Assembly (NCBI GenBank): GCA_003486645.1 | Contig: DNGI01000207.1 | Span: forward strand, 1 to 8,829 | Origin: Cyanobacteria bacterium UBA11370 | Lineage (GTDB): Bacteria > Cyanobacteriota > Cyanobacteriia > Cyanobacteriales > Coleofasciculaceae | Reading direction: 5' to 3' | Length of the DNA: 8,829 nt | In this document: positions 5,701 to 8,829 of the stretch, piece by piece | Layout: each line of letters starts with the position of its first letter | Position numbering within the stretch: position 1 is the first letter of the stretch | The notes under the pieces: generated by a model | Seen by the model: only the letters and a program-made list of their open reading frames with translations | Told to the model about the DNA's origin: nothing | The model's database searches: none | Made by a program: the position numbers and the translations under genes

Positions 5701-7428
5701 GTCAACAATCAAATTAGCATTATTAGTAACTCAGGTGATATCATCGCTAACTCCATTGATGCTGGTAGCGATGTCATTTTAAAGGCGAGTGAAGGTGCTA
5801 TCCGCATTTTGGATACTATCCCATCAACCAATCTTAGTATTAGAGCCAATAATTCTATTACTATCGAAAGCGGAACCCCAAAATTTACTATAGGTGATGC
5901 GACAACTAACGGTACAGCTCTTAATATTACTGATGGAGATGGGACAATCTCTGCCACACCTAACTTTATAGTTCCTGGTGGTATCTACCAGCATGAGCAG
6001 GGAAATATTACAATTATTACGCCATTAGTACTGCCAGAACCATCGCCAGAACCACCGCCAGAACCACTGCCAGAACCACTGCCACTAGATCCCATAATTA
6101 GTGTCCAACCCACTCCACCACCGCCATTAACACAAACTGTTACCGATGAAAAGAATAAAGATCTAATTCTTCGCACGACTACCCGTGAGGATGTTGCAAG
6201 GTTTCTGGATCAAAACCAGATTCCTGAAGCCATACTATTTATAGATATTTTATTTAGTGAAGAACTTGGAGCGTACATCGAGCAAAGGACTACACGAGAG
6301 TTAAAGTCTTTTGCTGATATTCAAGAACGCCTAAATGCAACGACTTCTGCTACAGGAACAAAGCCTGCTATTCTTTATACTTTCGCCCGACCAGAGCAAT
6401 TAGATTTAGTATTAGTTACCCCGTCAGGTATCCCCATTCACAAGAGCGTTCCCACCGCAAAACGAGAGGTTCTTTTAGAAACTATAGCAGATTTAAGAAG
6501 ACAAATTACAAATCCCATTAAATTAAATACGACTAGCTACTTACCTGCTGCCCAACAACTTTATCAATGGATCATTGCACCCCTGGAGACAGAATTAAAA
6601 ACTCAGGGTATCAATACAATTGTCTTTGCTATGGATACAGGGTTACGATCTGTTCCAGTAGCTGCCTTGCATGATGGTCAACAATTTCTGGTGGAAAACT
6701 ACAATCTGGGTCTCATTCCTAGCCTTAATTTAACAGATACTCGTTACCAATCCCTGCAAGATACTCAAATTCTAGCCATGGGCGCTGCCCAATTCACCGA
6801 TGCCAACCCCTTACCTGCCGTCCCCACAGAGTTAGCCATAATTACCGGAAAACTGTGGCAAGGAAAATCATTTCTCAACCAAGAATTTACCCTAGAAAAT
6901 CTCAAAGCCCAGCGTCAAGAGCAACCCTTTGGTATCATCCATTTAGCTACTCACGGCGAATTTAAACCCGGACAACCTGATAATTCCTACATTCATTTGT
7001 GGGATACCAAATTAAGACTGGATCAACTACGAGAATTACGTTGGTACGATCCACCTGTAGAATTATTAGTACTCAGTGCCTGTCGCACAGCAGTCGGAGA
7101 TGAACAAGCCGAATTAGGCTTTGCCGGATTAGCTGTACAAGCTGGTGTAAAATCAGCCCTGGGAAGTCTTTGGTACGTCAGCGATGAAGGGACATTAGGG
7201 CTAATGAGTGAGTTTTATCGACAATTGCAGAACGCCCCCATTAAATCAGAAGCACTACGACAAGCCCAACTCGGTATGATTCAAGAAAAAGTGCGTTTAG
7301 AAGCAGGAGAATTACATGGTAGTGGAGAAAATCTCACCTTACCCCCCGAATTAGCGCAGTTAGGAGATAAAAATCTATCTCATCCTTATTACTGGTCAGC
7401 CTTTACAATGATTGGTAGTCCTTGGTAA
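2734..7428 (+). CDS. TPS-secreted hemagglutinin-like protein with LamG and CHAT protease domains
   Basis: This is a 1564-residue modular protein. Residues 1-30 form a signal peptide (basic MKPAVRR, then hydrophobic LVLVGLAMVYTVAI). About 31-145 is a filamentous-hemagglutinin/TPS secretion domain with the NPAGI motif at 118-122, which normally directs export through a TpsB outer-membrane pore. About 146-585 and 815-1095 are Asn/Gly/Ser-rich beta-helix repeats. About 588-813 is a LamG/concanavalin-like fold, from PVGYWRLDDTGE through FNGSTAYVEI and FTVTAWV to GSIDEVAIYNSALS. A proline-rich linker with P-E-P units occupies 1100-1132. About 1190-1564 is a CHAT caspase-like peptidase with the dyad His1407 (ATHGEF) and Cys1450 (SACRTA), and the usual GFAGLAVQAGVKSALGSLW block. 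Hemagglutinin-CHAT fusions are known in cyanobacteria, but their substrates are not. No TpsB partner is in the window. The ATG at 2734 has no clear ribosome site; an in-frame stop just upstream rules out a longer form. The gene is intact, and both catalytic residues suggest activity. Confidence 0.9.
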   Translation: MKPAVRRQGLVLVGLAMVYTVAIKPADSKPITPASDGTGTIVTPDGDRFDIHSGSLSQDGANLFHSFDKFGLDANQVANFLSLPNIRNILGRVVGGDVSIINGLIQVTGGNSNLFLMNPAGIVFGQNALLNVPADFTATTATGIGFNNGWFRAFGSNQYSNFVGNPNGFRFDGSQPGVIVNAGNLTVTPGHNLNLIGGTVLSSGSLVAPGGSITVSAVPGTSLVRLSQEGQLLSLEIEPLTDSEGNLLAITPQMLPQLLTNGGVVEATGVIVDNNKNIILNQSSVGIPTNTGTALIFGTLDASGAVGGEVNVLGDRIGIINANLNASGMNGGGVIRIGGEYQGSGTVPNASRTYINRNSTINVDALDTGNGGRAIIWADEITGFYGKISARGGLFSGNGGFVEVSGKENLAFNGVVDIGATAGQGGQLLLDPASVIIGTIGTNDTELNDNQILGGDGSEIFQISHRAIENALNTGNVSIAAIKNIDINSNINSTSSNNLTFDAAFINLNASIYLNGGNLTFNAPVILRSSQTLSTGATVGGDITFNSSIHDFNPGTNRLTLEAGTGNVTFNGVVGGALAYNVAVLLNDPVGYWRLDDTGETAFDSSGNGLNGDYKGGVTQNQSGALVGDSNTAPFFNGSTAYVEIRDSDLIDFATDQDFTVTAWVKASPIQVDTDVLDNAIIEKWTGVDGYPFVVRYLNQTTSENGKIRGLQSSDGSNSSGVNSTVTVNDEQFHHIAFLKEGSNISLYIDGILQGTGQDTATGITQNGSPLFLGRRGANNTEFDTFFTGSIDEVAIYNSALSPSAIADQYDVGQGRITAMPLGGLMIANANSITANAAINANSIDMTSNRITLQEFTTTSSGNAVSLTADEINLTGGANSITGIGNLLLQPRTASENIVIAGVEQSGTLDLSLNDLAALSDGFNSITIGRDNSSGAIRVANNVTFQDPVTIQSPVGPGTISANSTIIGLDNASITLTANQDITLQDITTVNNQISIISNSGDIIANSIDAGSDVILKASEGAIRILDTIPSTNLSIRANNSITIESGTPKFTIGDATTNGTALNITDGDGTISATPNFIVPGGIYQHEQGNITIITPLVLPEPSPEPPPEPLPEPLPLDPIISVQPTPPPPLTQTVTDEKNKDLILRTTTREDVARFLDQNQIPEAILFIDILFSEELGAYIEQRTTRELKSFADIQERLNATTSATGTKPAILYTFARPEQLDLVLVTPSGIPIHKSVPTAKREVLLETIADLRRQITNPIKLNTTSYLPAAQQLYQWIIAPLETELKTQGINTIVFAMDTGLRSVPVAALHDGQQFLVENYNLGLIPSLNLTDTRYQSLQDTQILAMGAAQFTDANPLPAVPTELAIITGKLWQGKSFLNQEFTLENLKAQRQEQPFGIIHLATHGEFKPGQPDNSYIHLWDTKLRLDQLRELRWYDPPVELLVLSACRTAVGDEQAELGFAGLAVQAGVKSALGSLWYVSDEGTLGLMSEFYRQLQNAPIKSEALRQAQLGMIQEKVRLEAGELHGSGENLTLPPELAQLGDKNLSHPYYWSAFTMIGSPW

Positions 7429-7457
7429 AGTTCTGAAGTTTAAACACAGTAACCCTT

Positions 7458-7513
7458 CCAAAATGTAAAATGTAAAATCTAAAATCCAAAATCCAAAATC
7501 CAAAATCCAAAAT
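7458..7513. repeat. Heptamer tandem array (8 units) between convergent genes
   Basis: There are eight consecutive 7-bp units: CCAAAAT, GTAAAAT twice, CTAAAAT, then CCAAAAT four times. Such short tandemly repeated heptamers (STRR) are typical of filamentous cyanobacteria. The array fills most of the 99-bp gap between the CHAT gene and the convergent pentapeptide gene. No intrinsic terminator hairpin is visible in the gap. Variation at the first two positions with a fixed AAAAT core suggests replication-slippage growth from the right-hand units. Confidence 0.9.
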
Positions 7514-7527
7514 GGTATAACCTAAAC

Positions 7528-8829
7528 CTAACTCTCCTCCTTCAGCGCCTCCTCAACAATTATTGTCTCTTCATACTCACTCGAATCCTCTTGAGTTTCT
7601 TGTAAAATTGCCTTTTGTGCTTCCCAATCTTCAAGTTGTGCTGTCTCACCTTCATAGTCATCATTTCCGTGAGTGTAGCGAATCTCTGGTAAGATGGGTT
7701 CCCCTTCTGCACTCTCAATAAAAATAGTAGGTTCTTCCTCCAACAAAGCATCCTCTTCAAGGCGTTTAGTTAAATTTTGGGCGACTAACGATTTCTTATA
7801 AACCTGAAACTCTTCCCGTGAAAATATCGCTCCGCTTCTGATCGCAAAGTTACGATTCTGTTCATCCAATTGAGCTTCAAATAAACACGCATTAGTCAGA
7901 TTTGCTGAAGTAAAATTAGCCCCTCTCAGGTCTGCCCCCGATAAATTCGCTCCTTCTAAATTCGCACCACACAGATCCCCATGAGAGAGATTTGCACCAG
8001 CTAAATTCGCCCAAACCAAATGAGTATGTCGGAGATTAGCACCAACTAAATTAACACCCATCAATTCAGCCGCTGATAAATGAGCTTGAGATAAATTCGC
8101 TTCTGCTAGCATTACTCCATTTAAACAAGCTTGAGTTAAATGGATTTGGCTCAAACTATGCCGTACCCGCTGCCAAAATGCAGTTGGAGAAAGTGCTACC
8201 GTTCGACCTATAAAACTTACCAGTTGATCCGCATCAAACTCCTGTGGAATTTCTGGATTTCCACACGGCCAAAACGGAACTTTCGCGGCTCTCGCTCCTG
8301 CACAAAGTAATAAGAAAACATTAATACCAACCGTCGCATCAATTTGTAATCCATTCAACGGATTTTGTAGGGCACGGAGTTGGGTATAAACTTGATGAGC
8401 AATACCCTCATCTAGCCACCGCCCTCGACAATAGGTTCGATAAAATCGATAAAGACGTTTAAAAAGAACATTAAACGAAAAACTATCCGCATTTCGCTTT
8501 TCTTCCCGTCGCAAACGCTCCATTACTAATTCTTCAATTTCATCCGACAACAACCCATATCCCAATAACTGATAAAGATGTTCAGCCACCTGACTCGGTG
8601 AATCAATCGCAAAGATCACTTCACCATACTGATCCGGTACTTGTTGAGTTAACGCCTTAAGTTGAAGCGCAATTTCTTCTGCCCCCAGGTATTCTCCTAA
8701 GCTAGGGTGAGAGAATTCTAGGCGGAGGGGAGGGGAAGAGGGGGGAAGAGGGTGAGGGGGGGACGTGTAGCGAGATATAGTGCGAGACGAGATTGAAGAC
8801 GCAGATCCCCATCTCCCCCTCTCCCTATC
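7528..8829 (-). CDS. C-terminal part of a pentapeptide-repeat protein, probably NACHT/STAND NTPase (5' end outside window)
   Basis: The frame is open from the right edge to the TAG at 7528-7530, giving 433 visible residues. Start and N-terminus lie outside. Residues 52-87 (LEFSHPSLGEYLGAEEIALQ and following) look like the end of the helical region after a NACHT/STAND ATPase module, where F-x-H-x-S-F-x-E-Y/F-L is typical. About 88-229 is a conserved helical block with LYQLLGYG, RLRREEKRN, FYRTYCRGRWLDEGIAH and the KVPFWPCGNP motif. About 230-322 holds roughly 18 pentapeptides of the A-(N/D)-L-x-x type, a quadrilateral beta-helix. The tail (357-433) is strongly acidic. In cyanobacteria this block usually belongs to large NACHT plus pentapeptide proteins, some NACHT relatives acting in antiphage signalling; no ATPase motif is in view here, so that is inference. 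Residues 1-51 are low-complexity Ser/Pro/Arg, encoded by a G/C-rich repeat. A GTG at 8619 could start a 363-residue form but would cut the conserved block. Confidence 0.72.
   Translation of the reverse strand, partial: DRERGRWGSASSISSRTISRYTSPPHPLPPSSPPLRLEFSHPSLGEYLGAEEIALQLKALTQQVPDQYGEVIFAIDSPSQVAEHLYQLLGYGLLSDEIEELVMERLRREEKRNADSFSFNVLFKRLYRFYRTYCRGRWLDEGIAHQVYTQLRALQNPLNGLQIDATVGINVFLLLCAGARAAKVPFWPCGNPEIPQEFDADQLVSFIGRTVALSPTAFWQRVRHSLSQIHLTQACLNGVMLAEANLSQAHLSAAELMGVNLVGANLRHTHLVWANLAGANLSHGDLCGANLEGANLSGADLRGANFTSANLTNACLFEAQLDEQNRNFAIRSGAIFSREEFQVYKKSLVAQNLTKRLEEDALLEEEPTIFIESAEGEPILPEIRYTHGNDDYEGETAQLEDWEAQKAILQETQEDSSEYEETIIVEEALKEES
8723..8827. repeat. G/C-rich low-complexity inverted repeat inside the pentapeptide gene
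   Basis: The left arm (8723-8761) is nearly pure purine with GGGGA, GAAGAGG and GGTGAGG units. The right arm (8807-8827) is nearly pure pyrimidine with CCCCATCTCCCCC and CTCTCCC. The reverse complement of the right arm resembles the left arm, giving a hairpin-like layout around a 45-bp core. This is the look of the intergenic GGGGAGA-type repeats of cyanobacteria, yet the minus-strand frame stays open through it and reads Ser/Pro-rich (SPPHPLPPSSPPLRL). Confidence 0.55.

Noticed and set aside
5709..6176. Two minus-strand ORFs (5709-5957, 5985-6176), one with a Gly-Ser run
   Set aside because: They are antisense shadows of the beta-helix and of the proline-rich linker, whose P-E-P codons read as Gly/Ser on the other strand.
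7560..7760. Minus-strand ORF of 66 codons
   Set aside because: It overlaps the acidic tail of the pentapeptide protein in another frame and has no family signature.
8617..8619. GTG as the start of a 363-residue pentapeptide protein
   Set aside because: The frame is open to the window edge and the residues just upstream (EFSHPSLGEYLGAEE) look conserved, so the gene most likely starts outside.
1..8829. tRNA, rRNA or riboswitch genes
   Set aside because: I found no cloverleaf, conserved T-loop sequence or rRNA segment in any intergenic stretch.

Overview
The window looks like the chromosome of a filamentous, repeat-rich cyanobacterium (Oscillatoriales/Nostocales type). Five copies of the HIP1 octamer GCGATCGC are present (700-707, 784-791, 1433-1440, 2870-2877, 3674-3681). 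It also carries a Crr6-type factor for the photosynthetic NDH-1 complex, a cyanobacterial PerR/FurC-type regulator, a giant hemagglutinin-CHAT fusion, and the interspersed hairpin, MITE-like and heptamer repeats common in these genomes. The genus cannot be fixed from the sequence alone.

Layout. 1-22 matches one part of a cyanobacterial CRISPR direct repeat, cut by the window edge and read on the minus strand. 23-323 holds no gene. It has a motif duplicated exactly 100 bp apart and is best read as the CRISPR leader. 324-800 (minus) is crr6. 801-1213 is non-coding, with purine-rich runs and two hairpins. 1214-1715 is a dead LuxR-type HTH regulator, broken by a nonsense codon and by a 106-bp insertion that has terminal inverted repeats and a 7-bp direct flank. 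1716-2008 is the regulatory region of perR, with dyads and a candidate promoter. 2009-2473 is perR. 2474-2733 holds a second, inverted and shortened copy of the repeat that broke the LuxR gene, then a different 97-bp MITE-like element. 2734-7428 encodes a 1564-residue protein: signal peptide, TPS/hemagglutinin secretion domain, beta-helix, LamG-like domain, more beta-helix, proline-rich linker and a C-terminal CHAT caspase-like protease with its His/Cys dyad. 7458-7513 is an array of eight heptamers between convergent genes. 7528-8829 (minus) is the C-terminal part of a large pentapeptide-repeat protein, probably NACHT/STAND-type, that continues past the right edge and carries a G/C-rich low-complexity insert in frame.

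How it fits together. No conserved operon is visible. crr6 and perR are housekeeping or stress genes. The CHAT fusion, the NACHT-like pentapeptide protein and the CRISPR edge are accessory, defence- or signalling-flavoured parts. The most informative observations are the datable insertion into the LuxR gene with its sister copy across perR, the architecture of the CHAT fusion, and the candidate CRISPR leader at the left edge.
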